Source: Flavobacteriales bacterium UBA2669
GTDB taxonomy: Bacteria; Bacteroidota; Bacteroidia; Flavobacteriales_E; Vicingaceae
DNA: 64,000 bases
Assembly: GCA_002359215.1 (NCBI GenBank)
Contig: DEMN01000008.1
Coordinates: 124,001 to 188,000 of the forward strand
Direction of reading: 5' to 3'
Position numbers and translations under genes: made by a program. The notes beneath the pieces are model-generated. The model did no database searches. It saw only the letters and a program-made list of their open reading frames with translations, and was not told the origin of the DNA. Shown piece by piece: positions 1 to 8,036 of this stretch (within the stretch, counting starts at the first letter, position 1; every line of letters begins with the position of its first letter).

Positions 1-527
1 ATTTTTTTTGCCTGTTTTGCTTCTTTCATTATTTTACTCAAAGGAATATCTTCTCCATAAAGAAATTTTTTTATATCTTTTAAATAGAGTAATTTTCTAT
101 TTCTATAACCTGAAGTTATACTGTTAATAATTTTATCAACTACTATTTGGTCAGTTTGAGATAACTTTCCTTTAATAGACCAGAGTCTTGAAATAAGCTT
201 GTCGATATCGATTATTAGATCATCAACTATTGGTTTTAATTCATCTATTTTGTCATCTTCTTTTGCATTTTTCAAATTAGAAATACTTAGGGCTAAATAT
301 TCTTTTTGCCATGCAATTCGGTTTATGTCATAACTTGCATAACCTAACTGTCTGTCTATGGTTTTTAATTCTTCTTTGTCTGTAATGTTGAGTAAAACAG
401 TTTCTAAATCAGAAACCCAATTTAGAAACTGTGAAATACCTGATGTGTATTCTGAACTTGTTTGTCCGTAGCTAAGTGTGAAAGATGATAGTGTAAAGAA
501 TACTAAAAGAATTAATTTATTTTTCAT
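1..527 (-). CDS. Hypothetical exported protein, C-terminus cut by window edge
   Basis: An open frame runs from an ATG at 527 leftwards to base 1 without a stop, giving at least 175 residues. The N-terminus is a clear signal peptide (MKNKLILLVFF, a hydrophobic stretch, then SYGQ), so the protein is predicted to be exported. The rest is a charged helical chain rich in Lys, Asp, Ile and Leu with no motif I recognise. It starts 5 bases after the stop of the small membrane gene at 533-736 on the same strand, so the two are probably co-transcribed. Function unknown; the missing C-terminus lies outside the window. Confidence 0.7.
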   Translation of the reverse strand, partial: MKNKLILLVFFTLSSFTLSYGQTSSEYTSGISQFLNWVSDLETVLLNITDKEELKTIDRQLGYASYDINRIAWQKEYLALSISNLKNAKEDDKIDELKPIVDDLIIDIDKLISRLWSIKGKLSQTDQIVVDKIINSITSGYRNRKLLYLKDIKKFLYGEDIPLSKIMKEAKQAKK

Positions 528-532
528 TATTA

Positions 533-736
533 TTATTTTGATGATTGTTTACGATAGATATAAAGAAAGAAAAAACATAAAGCGGTTAATAAAATAGGTT
601 TAAGTAAATCGTTAAAAGGTATTTGACTGAGCGGTCGTCCTTGAAATGTCTCAATAAAAATGTCTATTCTTTCATAAAAAAAGTAAAGAGAGAATAAAAG
701 TGAAATTATAGATAATAGTAAAAATGTGTACTTCAT
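533..736 (-). CDS. Small two-helix membrane protein
   Basis: This 67-residue protein begins MKYTFLLLSIISLLFSLYFF and has a second hydrophobic segment near the C-terminus, giving two predicted membrane helices. The frame could be extended to a TTG at 862 (109 residues), but a TAnnTTTG-type -7 box on the minus strand at 809-816 would start transcription near 800, inside that extension, and the ATG at 736 opens directly into a hydrophobic helix. I therefore prefer 736. It lies just upstream of the exported hypothetical gene ending at base 1. No family recognised. Confidence 0.55.
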   Translation of the reverse strand: MKYTFLLLSIISLLFSLYFFYERIDIFIETFQGRPLSQIPFNDLLKPILLTALCFFFLYIYRKQSSK

Positions 737-1115
737 ATGTATGTCATTTAAAATTACAGATAATTTTATGTATGATAACACGCAATAAATTTTCACACAT
801 ATTTCCTTCAAATATATAAAAAAATAGTTTATCAGGTAAATAGTCTTTGTACTTGTACTCAATAAACTATCATAGCTTTTTCAAATATGAGTAATCGTAT
901 TACTTAACAATTAGTTAATATTTGAAGATAAGGTGTAAACCCTTAAAAGACAGCTATTTTTTTGGGTATTGAAGAAAATAAACTTCCTATTTGTGTTAAG
1001 CAAATGGTACTTTTTGCCCTAAAATATTACCAGAAAATAACACTAATGTAACATTCGATTAACGTCTCATTCAACCTGTTGTAATTCCTTTGTACTATCA
1101 AATAAAAGAATAAAA
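737..1115. other. Intergenic region between divergent genes
   Basis: This 379-base stretch separates the minus-strand small membrane gene from the plus-strand TonB receptor and holds no convincing gene. It contains a possible minus-strand -7 box (809-816), a 9-bp inverted repeat ATAGTTTAT (824-832) / ATAAACTAT (862-870), and near the receptor a weak -7-like TTCCTTTG (1085-1092) placed 23 bases before the ATG. The inverted repeat could be an operator but could equally be chance in such AT-rich DNA. Confidence 0.5.
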
Positions 1116-3929
1116 ATGAAAAAATTAGTAAGCACTTTTAGTTTAATTTTAACCACAACAATAGCTTTTTCGCAAGGAATGATTAAAGGAAAAGTAGTTA
1201 GTTCTGAGTCTGCCGAAGAACTTATTGGGGCAACTGTTTTTGTTAAAGGAACTTCTATAGGTTCTGTTGTTGATTTTGAAGGAAATTACCTTATAAAAAA
1301 TGTTCCTACCGGGAAACAAACCATCATTTGTTCTTATATTTCTTTTAATTCAGATTCCATAGAAGTTAATGTAGCCGATAAACAAGTAGTAATGCATAAC
1401 TTCTCTTTACAAAACTCTTCGGTAGCTTTATCTGATTTTGTAGTGGAAGCTAAAGCAGTGAGGAGTTCAGAAAACTATATGCTAAAAGTAAAACAAAAAT
1501 CAGCAACAGTAATGGAAGGAATTACTGCGCAGGAAATCACTAAAAGAGGCGATAATGATGTGGCAAGTGCTGCAAAAAGAGTTACCGGTGTAACTATTGA
1601 AGGAGGTAAATATGTTTATGTAAGAGGATTGAGTGATAGATATAGTAAAACAACCCTTAATGGAGCAGAAATTCCCGGATTAGATCCTAATAAAAATGCG
1701 GTAGAATTAGATTTATTTCCTACTAACATGATTGAAAACATGACGGTAGTAAAATCATTTTCTCCTGATTTACCGGGAAGTTTTACCGGTGGGTTATTAA
1801 ATATTGAAACGAAAGATTTTCCTGAAAAATTTACTTTACAATTTTCTGCAGGAGTTAGTTACAATACTTTTTCTAGCTTTAATGATCAGTTTTTATCTCA
1901 TGGGGGTACTTCCTCTGAATTATTTGGTAAAGATGATGGCGGTAGAGATATTCCTGATGCAGTATTAAATGGTGGTGTTCCTCCTTTGTTTGTTAATAAT
2001 GCTCAGTTGGAAAAAGTTACTAAGTCTTTTAGTAAAGAAATGGAAGGAGTGGAGTCTCCATCGTCAATTAACCAACGTTACTCTTTATCTATAGGAAATC
2101 AAAAAACAGTTTTTGGAAATACACTTGGTTTTGTTGCTGGACTTTCTTACTCAAGAGAGTTTGTACACAAACAACAAAATGCATTTTCTGGAAGATATAG
2201 CTTGACTGGTAGTGTTGATGAGGTGGAAGAATTAATTACACAGCAAGAGTTAAACGATACTAAATCTCAAGAAGAAGTATTGATGGGAGCGTTAGGAAAT
2301 CTTTCTTACAAAATAGGAAAAAACAATAAGTTGAGTTTAACGTATATTCGTAATCAAAGTGGTACTAAAGAAACTACTTTTCAAGAAGGTGTTTTTCCAA
2401 AAGAAGACCAGGGGTTACACTATCAAACAAGAAGTTTATCTTATCAAGAAAGACAATTAACAAGCTATCAATTAAAAGGTGACCATTATATTGAAGGGTT
2501 AAAAAAACTTAAACTTGATTGGCTAACAGCTTATTCTACCTCTTCTCAATACACGCCAGACCAACGTTACTTCTCTAATGACTATACTGTTAGCACCGAT
2601 AATGACACTACATATAGTATAAATACTTCAGCTTATCCGGCTCCAGCTCGTTTTTATAGGTATTTAGATCAATCTACTTTTGACGCTAAAATGAACTTAG
2701 AGTTTACTATGTTTGAAAAAGATGGTAAATCATCAAAAATTAAATTTGGAGGAGCTTATTTGTATCAAGATAGAACATTAAGTGAATTTAGATATAATTA
2801 TAGAAAACAAGGAGCTAGTATGTTTACAGGAAGTGTTGTTGATTATTTAGCAGATCAAAATATGACCTTACCATCATCAGGAAATCCTGTTTCTCAATAC
2901 ATTTACATGGAAGATGCTTCTGAAGAAAGAAATAATTATGTAGGAGAGCAAATTATTACTGCCGGATATTTAATGGGAGATGTTTGGGCTACCAAAAAAC
3001 TAAGAGTTATTGGTGGGGTACGATTAGAAACCACTTATATTACGAGTGTTAGTGCAGATAAAACCCAAGAAGCAGGTTTATTAGAAAGTGTAGACATTTT
3101 ACCCGCTATTAATACTTCTTATGCGCTTTCTCCTAAAACAAACTTAAGAGCAGCTTATTCTAGAACCTTAGCACGACCAACATTTAGAGAAATTTCCGGG
3201 TTTGCTTCTTACGATTTTGCTGCCAACTGGATAATTATTGGTAATCCGGAATTAGATAGAACCTTAGTAGATAATTTTGATTTAAGATTTGAATTGTTTC
3301 CAAATTTAGGAGAGTTGGTTTCTTTTGGAGTATTTTATAAAAACTTTACCAATCCTATTGAATTTGTGTTTAATACACAAGCTCAAAATGATGAGTTAAC
3401 ATGGAGAAATGTAGAAAATGGTAAACTTTACGGAGTTGAGGTGGAAATAAAAAAACAATTGAACTTTATTTCTAACGATAAACAACAATTTAGTATTGGA
3501 GGTAATTTTTCTTTAATTAGTTCGAAAGTAGATATTGATGAACAACAATTAGAATTAATAAGAGCTCAAGATCCAAGTGCATCAAGTACAAGAGAAATGT
3601 ACGGTCAATCACCATATATAGTAAATGCTTTTTTAGGATATAATAATGATTCGTTAGGTTTATCAGTAAACTTAAATTACAACGTTTCGGGAGAAAAAAT
3701 TACATTAGTGGTAGTAGATGCAACTCCTAATGTAAAAGCACAACCAGTTCATCAGTTAAACGTTAACTTAACCAAAACCTTAGGAAATCATTTTAAACTA
3801 AGACTTTCAGCATCTAACTTATTAAATCCTATTGTTAGACAAACACAGGTTTACAAAGACGTAGAATATACGTTTAACTCTTATCAATTAGGTAGAACCT
3901 ATGGAGTAAGTTTAAGCTATTTGTTTTAA
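1116..3929 (+). CDS. TonB-dependent outer membrane receptor with carboxypeptidase-regulatory N-domain
   Basis: A 937-residue outer membrane receptor for energy-dependent uptake of an unknown ligand. The order is signal peptide (MKKLVSTFSLILTTTIAFSQ), a carboxypeptidase-regulatory-like beta domain (about 22-105, with GKVVSSESAEELIGATVFVKG and a GNY turn), a plug domain (about 130-235, including KRGDNDVASAAKRVTGV and the YVRGLSDRYSKTTLNG segment) and a 22-strand-type barrel ending in an aromatic C-terminal residue (SLSYLF). There is no adjacent SusD-like gene, so this is not a glycan-type SusCD pair; substrate cannot be told from sequence. It is monocistronic, with a strong terminator right after the stop. 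Confidence 0.9.
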   Translation: MKKLVSTFSLILTTTIAFSQGMIKGKVVSSESAEELIGATVFVKGTSIGSVVDFEGNYLIKNVPTGKQTIICSYISFNSDSIEVNVADKQVVMHNFSLQNSSVALSDFVVEAKAVRSSENYMLKVKQKSATVMEGITAQEITKRGDNDVASAAKRVTGVTIEGGKYVYVRGLSDRYSKTTLNGAEIPGLDPNKNAVELDLFPTNMIENMTVVKSFSPDLPGSFTGGLLNIETKDFPEKFTLQFSAGVSYNTFSSFNDQFLSHGGTSSELFGKDDGGRDIPDAVLNGGVPPLFVNNAQLEKVTKSFSKEMEGVESPSSINQRYSLSIGNQKTVFGNTLGFVAGLSYSREFVHKQQNAFSGRYSLTGSVDEVEELITQQELNDTKSQEEVLMGALGNLSYKIGKNNKLSLTYIRNQSGTKETTFQEGVFPKEDQGLHYQTRSLSYQERQLTSYQLKGDHYIEGLKKLKLDWLTAYSTSSQYTPDQRYFSNDYTVSTDNDTTYSINTSAYPAPARFYRYLDQSTFDAKMNLEFTMFEKDGKSSKIKFGGAYLYQDRTLSEFRYNYRKQGASMFTGSVVDYLADQNMTLPSSGNPVSQYIYMEDASEERNNYVGEQIITAGYLMGDVWATKKLRVIGGVRLETTYITSVSADKTQEAGLLESVDILPAINTSYALSPKTNLRAAYSRTLARPTFREISGFASYDFAANWIIIGNPELDRTLVDNFDLRFELFPNLGELVSFGVFYKNFTNPIEFVFNTQAQNDELTWRNVENGKLYGVEVEIKKQLNFISNDKQQFSIGGNFSLISSKVDIDEQQLELIRAQDPSASSTREMYGQSPYIVNAFLGYNNDSLGLSVNLNYNVSGEKITLVVVDATPNVKAQPVHQLNVNLTKTLGNHFKLRLSASNLLNPIVRQTQVYKDVEYTFNSYQLGRTYGVSLSYLF

Positions 3930-3955
3930 AAGAAAAGATTTTACAGTTATTTTTT

Positions 3956-3988
3956 AATCTCAACAAGTTTTTTTAACTTGTTGAGATT
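3956..3988 (+). terminator. Rho-independent terminator after the TonB receptor
   Basis: A 14-bp perfect stem (3956-3969 with 3975-3988, core TCTCAACAAGTT) with a 5-T loop is followed by a run of T. It lies 26 bases after the receptor stop and ends that transcript. Confidence 0.85.
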
Positions 3989-4097
3989 TTTTGTTATAAA
4001 AAATTGTTTTAATTGGGGTTTCGTTATAAATCAATTTTAGGAGATTAAAAAACTGTTAATAAACTCAAACAAACAAAAAGCTTTTAACGTAGAAACT

Positions 4098-4105
4098 TAC
4101 TTTTG
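4098..4105 (+). promoter_or_regulatory. Candidate -7 box (TACTTTTG)
   Basis: An exact match to the Bacteroidota -7 consensus TAnnTTTG lies 44 bases before the ATG of the TPR/HisKA gene at 4150. No good -33 TTG is seen at the usual distance. Confidence 0.4.
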
Positions 4106-4149
4106 ATAAAAACCTATTCTCACAAATTAAGAATTATACGAAATAGTGT

Positions 4150-5667
4150 ATGTACAAAATAAATTATGGTATTTTCTTTTTAGTTATTTTGTTTCAAATA
4201 AATTTGAAGGCAAAAGTTACTAGCCAACAAGAGTATATCGATTCTTTAATTTCGGTTGCTACATCTTTACCTAATGATAGTGTTAAAGTAGTTTTGTTAG
4301 AAAGAATAGGTTATTCTTATATTTCATTAAATCCAATTGAAGGTAAAAAATATACTACAAAAGCATTGGAATTAGCTCGAGAATTAGGCTTAACAAATAG
4401 AGAGGCTGCTTCTATTGCACTTTTGGCAGCTAATTGTTCAGCAAACTCTGAATATGATAAAGCATTGCAACACAATTTAGAGGCTATAGAAATATTTAGG
4501 TCGCTAAATAATCAGAAAGGTGTAGCAGGTGTAACTACTAATTTAAGCCAGGTTTATACTAAACTTGGTAACTATGCAAAAGCGATAGAATGCAATTTTG
4601 AAGCACTTAAAATTTATGAAGAAACAAGTGAATATAGAAATAAAGGTATTATATATGAAAATATAGCCAATATTTATTATGAATTAAAAGAATTTGAAAA
4701 AAGTAAAACGTATTATTTAAAAGCATTAAATTTATATAAAAATCATACTGTTGATGCTGATGAAGCAAGATGTTTGGGGAATTTAGCTCGTATTTATATG
4801 GAAATTCCACATTATGATACAGCAATGATTTATTTAAACAAAGCGTTTAACATTAATCAGAAAAATGGAAATAAAACAGGAGCATTAATTAATCTTTCTA
4901 ATATTGGGAACGTGCATTCTAGAAAAGAAGAATATGCCGAAGCACTAGAATATCATTATAAAGCGTTAGAAATTGCCAATAATTTAGGCTTAAAAAATTT
5001 TATTGCAACAGGAAAAGGAAATATAGGAGAGGTGTATTTAAGTCAATATAAAAAAAGTAGTCCGTTCAATCATAATTTAATAGATAATGCCCAAAATTAT
5101 TTAACTGATGCCATAGCAATATGTGATGAGATTGACTTTAAAGCTCCTAAAGTTGATTTTCTAGAGAGTTTAATAGAAGTTTATGTCATTCAAAAAAACT
5201 ACCAAAAAGCTTACCACCTGATAAATAAAAAAATAGCTATAAATGATTCGTTATATTCATTAGCTTCAAAAGAACAGCTTTCTAAATTAGAAACTCAACG
5301 AGAAATAGACTTAAAAGATAAAGATTTACTTATAAAAAATAAAGAGCTTGAAATCATTTCATTAAACAATCAGAAAAAATCGTTGCTTTATACTTTTGCG
5401 ATTATTGTTTTAATAATTCTTTTGTTTGTAGCATTTACTTATTACAGAAAAAAAGAGAAAAAACATTATGAAGTTATTTCAGAAATAAAACAAATTCAGT
5501 CTCATGAAGTTAGAGGACCAATTGCAACCATTTTGGGTTTAATAAAATTGTTAAAAGATAAAAATAGATCGGATGAATCTAAACTAGAATTAATTGAAGG
5601 AATTGAAGAAACAACCAATAAACTTAACAATATTGTAAATCAAATAATTAACAATACTAAGAAATAA
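4150..5667 (+). CDS. TPR membrane protein ending in a HisKA domain without an ATPase domain
   Basis: This 505-residue protein has an N-terminal signal/anchor, tetratricopeptide repeats over roughly 50-370 (recurring YxKAL-type helices), a coiled-coil-like linker, one membrane helix (about 411-432) and a C-terminal dimerisation/phosphoacceptor domain with the H-box HEVRGPIATILGL (His452). The chain stops at 505 in NNTKK, so the HATPase catalytic domain of a histidine kinase is missing; no such domain follows in any frame. A stand-alone receiver gene begins 12 bases downstream. The pair looks like a signalling unit in which a kinase lacking its catalytic part, or a phosphotransfer/phosphatase protein, serves the receiver. 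The domain reading is firm; the biochemical role is inference. Confidence 0.8.
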   Translation: MYKINYGIFFLVILFQINLKAKVTSQQEYIDSLISVATSLPNDSVKVVLLERIGYSYISLNPIEGKKYTTKALELARELGLTNREAASIALLAANCSANSEYDKALQHNLEAIEIFRSLNNQKGVAGVTTNLSQVYTKLGNYAKAIECNFEALKIYEETSEYRNKGIIYENIANIYYELKEFEKSKTYYLKALNLYKNHTVDADEARCLGNLARIYMEIPHYDTAMIYLNKAFNINQKNGNKTGALINLSNIGNVHSRKEEYAEALEYHYKALEIANNLGLKNFIATGKGNIGEVYLSQYKKSSPFNHNLIDNAQNYLTDAIAICDEIDFKAPKVDFLESLIEVYVIQKNYQKAYHLINKKIAINDSLYSLASKEQLSKLETQREIDLKDKDLLIKNKELEIISLNNQKKSLLYTFAIIVLIILLFVAFTYYRKKEKKHYEVISEIKQIQSHEVRGPIATILGLIKLLKDKNRSDESKLELIEGIEETTNKLNNIVNQIINNTKK

Positions 5668-5679
5668 ATATATACTATT

Positions 5680-6069
5680 ATGAAATTTAATTCTATTTTG
5701 GTAATAGATGATTCTAAGTATGATTTGTTTATAGCCACAGAAATATTAAATGATTATTGTGATGTAAAGGAAGTTGTTTGTGTTGATTCGGGTCAAAAAG
5801 GATTAGCATATTTGCAATCAAAAGAAAATAAGATTGGCGAACTACCGGAGATTATTTTTTTAGATATTAAAATGCCTTTGATGGATGGGTTTGATTTTTT
5901 AAATCTTTATAATCAACTTTCAGATAAAATAAAAAATTACTGTAAAATTTATATGTTAAGCTCTTCTTTAGATCCAACCGATATAGTAAGAGCTAAGAAT
6001 AATAAAGATGTAATAGATTTTATCGAAAAACCGCTTTCAGAAGAGCAGATAGGAAAGCTTTTTAATTAG
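5680..6069 (+). CDS. Stand-alone response-regulator receiver domain
   Basis: A 129-residue single-domain REC protein with no output domain. All key residues are visible: acidic pair Asp10/Asp11, phosphoacceptor Asp62 in FLDIKMP, Ser94 in YMLSSS at the switch position and Lys117 in EKPL. It follows the TPR/HisKA gene by 12 bases, almost certainly in one operon, so it is the likely phosphorelay partner of that protein. Its stop overlaps the convergent AI-2E-family gene by 8 bases. With no DNA-binding or enzymatic output domain, it must act by protein contact or as a phosphate sink. Confidence 0.88.
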   Translation: MKFNSILVIDDSKYDLFIATEILNDYCDVKEVVCVDSGQKGLAYLQSKENKIGELPEIIFLDIKMPLMDGFDFLNLYNQLSDKIKNYCKIYMLSSSLDPTDIVRAKNNKDVIDFIEKPLSEEQIGKLFN

Positions 6070-7189
6070 CCTTTTTACTAAGTTTTTTTCGCCAAGCTGC
6101 AATTTTCTTCTTCCATTTATTTATAAAAATCTCTTTGTTTTCTTCTTCGCTGTCTTGTGTACCTATTAGTAAAGCAATAGGTTTTAGTGTGTCAAACTCT
6201 TGGCAAATTACTTTAAGCATGGCGGCAAATGGTAAGAATAATACCATGCCTGCAACTCCCCAAATAGTAGCACCAATAATTAAACTTAAAATAGTAGTTA
6301 AGGCATTAATTTTTAAACTTCCACCAACAATTTTTGGACTTAAAAAGTTATCGGTAATCAACTGAACTGCCCAAAAAAGTATAGCAACTTGTACTCCCAT
6401 GAAAAAAGAATTATACGCCATCATGGTATATAAAATTGGAATTATGGCGCCAAATGCAGTTCCTATGTAAGGAATGATAGAAAGTGTTGCTGCAAAAAAT
6501 CCAAATAAAAATGGATGGTCAACGCCAATTATCATTAATCCAAAACTATTAGCTAACCCAATAATAATAATGAGTAAAATCATTCCAAATAAATATTGTT
6601 GACCAACTTGTTGGATAGATTTTAACATCTTGAATATACGGTTGTGGTTCTCTTTTGCTGCAAAAGCTACAAAACCTTTAGTTAAACCTTTTCGGTAAAT
6701 TAAAATTAAAAAGGTGAAAATGATGGTAGCAAATAAGCCTGTTATAAAATTAGCAGTACTGTTAAATGTTTGTTGGGCTAATGCTCCTGCAGTTTTTTGA
6801 AGCCAACCTCGGTTTTCCTCCAATAATTGATCCTTGTTTAAATCTTCAACAAAATTGATGTTATTATTAATGTAAACCGTTGCGTTAGCAATTACATCTA
6901 ACACTTTTTCTTGAAAATCTGTTAGCTCTTTAGATAAGCCTATAAGTTGTGCCGAAAAGATATAAATACCTCCGCTTAATACTAAAAATACGATAAAAAT
7001 AGATAAAAAGGCAGCAATTAAATCGTTCATTCCCCATCGTTCAAACCGTTTAGTAAGCGGAAATAAAATAAAAGATAAAAACAAAGCAAAAGCTAAGGGA
7101 ATAAGAATAGATTTTGCAAAAATTAGCACAACAAAGACCAAACAACTCGTTGCAAGGGCAAAAAATAACTTTTGGAAGGAGATGTTCAT
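6062..7189 (-). CDS. AI-2E family (PerM/YdiK-type) membrane permease
   Basis: A 375-residue inner-membrane protein with about eight hydrophobic segments arranged as in the AI-2E exporter family (PF01594): two helices at the N-terminus, a long soluble insertion (about 85-150), then a helix-rich second half including GVDHPFLFGFFAATLSIIPYIGTAFGA, the conserved Pro-Tyr-Ile-Gly segment of the family. The tail is very basic (KKKIAAWRKKLSKKAN). Members export diverse small molecules or ions; a substrate cannot be assigned. The 3' end overlaps the receiver gene by 8 bases tail to tail. ATG start at 7189. Confidence 0.85.
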   Translation of the reverse strand: MNISFQKLFFALATSCLVFVVLIFAKSILIPLAFALFLSFILFPLTKRFERWGMNDLIAAFLSIFIVFLVLSGGIYIFSAQLIGLSKELTDFQEKVLDVIANATVYINNNINFVEDLNKDQLLEENRGWLQKTAGALAQQTFNSTANFITGLFATIIFTFLILIYRKGLTKGFVAFAAKENHNRIFKMLKSIQQVGQQYLFGMILLIIIIGLANSFGLMIIGVDHPFLFGFFAATLSIIPYIGTAFGAIIPILYTMMAYNSFFMGVQVAILFWAVQLITDNFLSPKIVGGSLKINALTTILSLIIGATIWGVAGMVLFLPFAAMLKVICQEFDTLKPIALLIGTQDSEEENKEIFINKWKKKIAAWRKKLSKKAN

Positions 7190-7248
7190 ATTAAATTGTT
7201 AGTTCTTATTTGCTCAAAGATAAGTAAAGTTTTAACGTCTTTTCTGTG

Positions 7249-7256
7249 TAATTTTG
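7249..7256 (+). promoter_or_regulatory. -7 box (TAATTTTG) for the SCO1 gene
   Basis: An exact TAnnTTTG match sits 24 bases before the ATG at 7281, which implies a leader of about 18 bases. No clear -33 element. Confidence 0.5.
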
Positions 7257-7280
7257 TTGACTATTTAATTTTAATATACA

Positions 7281-7994
7281 ATGGCTTCATCTCAATTTAA
7301 AAAATTCGGTATTTTAATAGCAATTTTAGTATTACCATCTTTATTTTATTTATTGCTTTATACCGGAGAGCATAACTTTACTAAACTGGCAATTTATGGC
7401 AATAAAACTGCCGTTGAAAATGCAGATGGAAGCTTTGACACTACTTACCATCAAATTCCTTATTTTGAGTTTATTAATCAGGATGGTAAAAAAGTTACTC
7501 GAGATGATATGTTGGGCAATGTGTATGTAGCTGATTTCTTTTTTGTTACCTGCCCCACCATTTGTCCTAAAATGACAACCAATATGAGGTATGTACAAGA
7601 CAAGTTTTCCGACAGAAAAGAGTTGAGGTTTTTGTCAATAACTGTAAACCCGGAAGCAGATTCTGTGCCTATACTTAAAGAATATGCTAAAAAAGTACAT
7701 GCCAACACTGATAATTGGGATTTTGTAACCGGAAATAAAGATGAAATTTATGACATTGCTTTTAATGGTTTTTTTGTAAATGTTGCTAAAGATTCTATTG
7801 CCGAAGGAGGTTTTTTACATTCTCAACTGCTTATTTTAGTGGATAAACAAGGTAGGGTAAGAGGTTATTTTGATGGAACAGTATTTTCTGAGATGAAAAA
7901 AGATTTAACAGATGCTATTGATATTCTTTTCAGAGAAGAGGCAGTTCCGTTAAAAGGTAACAACAAAAATAAAATAGAACAGAAGAAGGAGTGA
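7281..7994 (+). CDS. SCO1/SenC family copper chaperone
   Basis: A 237-residue membrane-anchored thioredoxin-fold protein that delivers copper to the CuA centre of cytochrome c oxidase. An N-terminal hydrophobic anchor (about 9-28) precedes the fold. The copper ligands of the family are present: Cys91 and Cys95 in CPTIC, and His180 in FLHSQ. The Lys-rich tail (NNKNKIEQKKE) is cytoplasm-like or disordered. Start ATG is supported by the -7 box 24 bases upstream. No oxidase genes lie next to it in this window. Confidence 0.92.
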   Translation: MASSQFKKFGILIAILVLPSLFYLLLYTGEHNFTKLAIYGNKTAVENADGSFDTTYHQIPYFEFINQDGKKVTRDDMLGNVYVADFFFVTCPTICPKMTTNMRYVQDKFSDRKELRFLSITVNPEADSVPILKEYAKKVHANTDNWDFVTGNKDEIYDIAFNGFFVNVAKDSIAEGGFLHSQLLILVDKQGRVRGYFDGTVFSEMKKDLTDAIDILFREEAVPLKGNNKNKIEQKKE

Positions 7995-8036
7995 GGTTTG
8001 AAGATGGAAGTGAGGAGAATTATTAATAACGATTAA

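Noticed and set aside
533..862. 109-residue version of the small membrane protein
   Set aside because: It needs a TTG start upstream of the likely transcription start; the ATG at 736 gives a normal two-helix protein.
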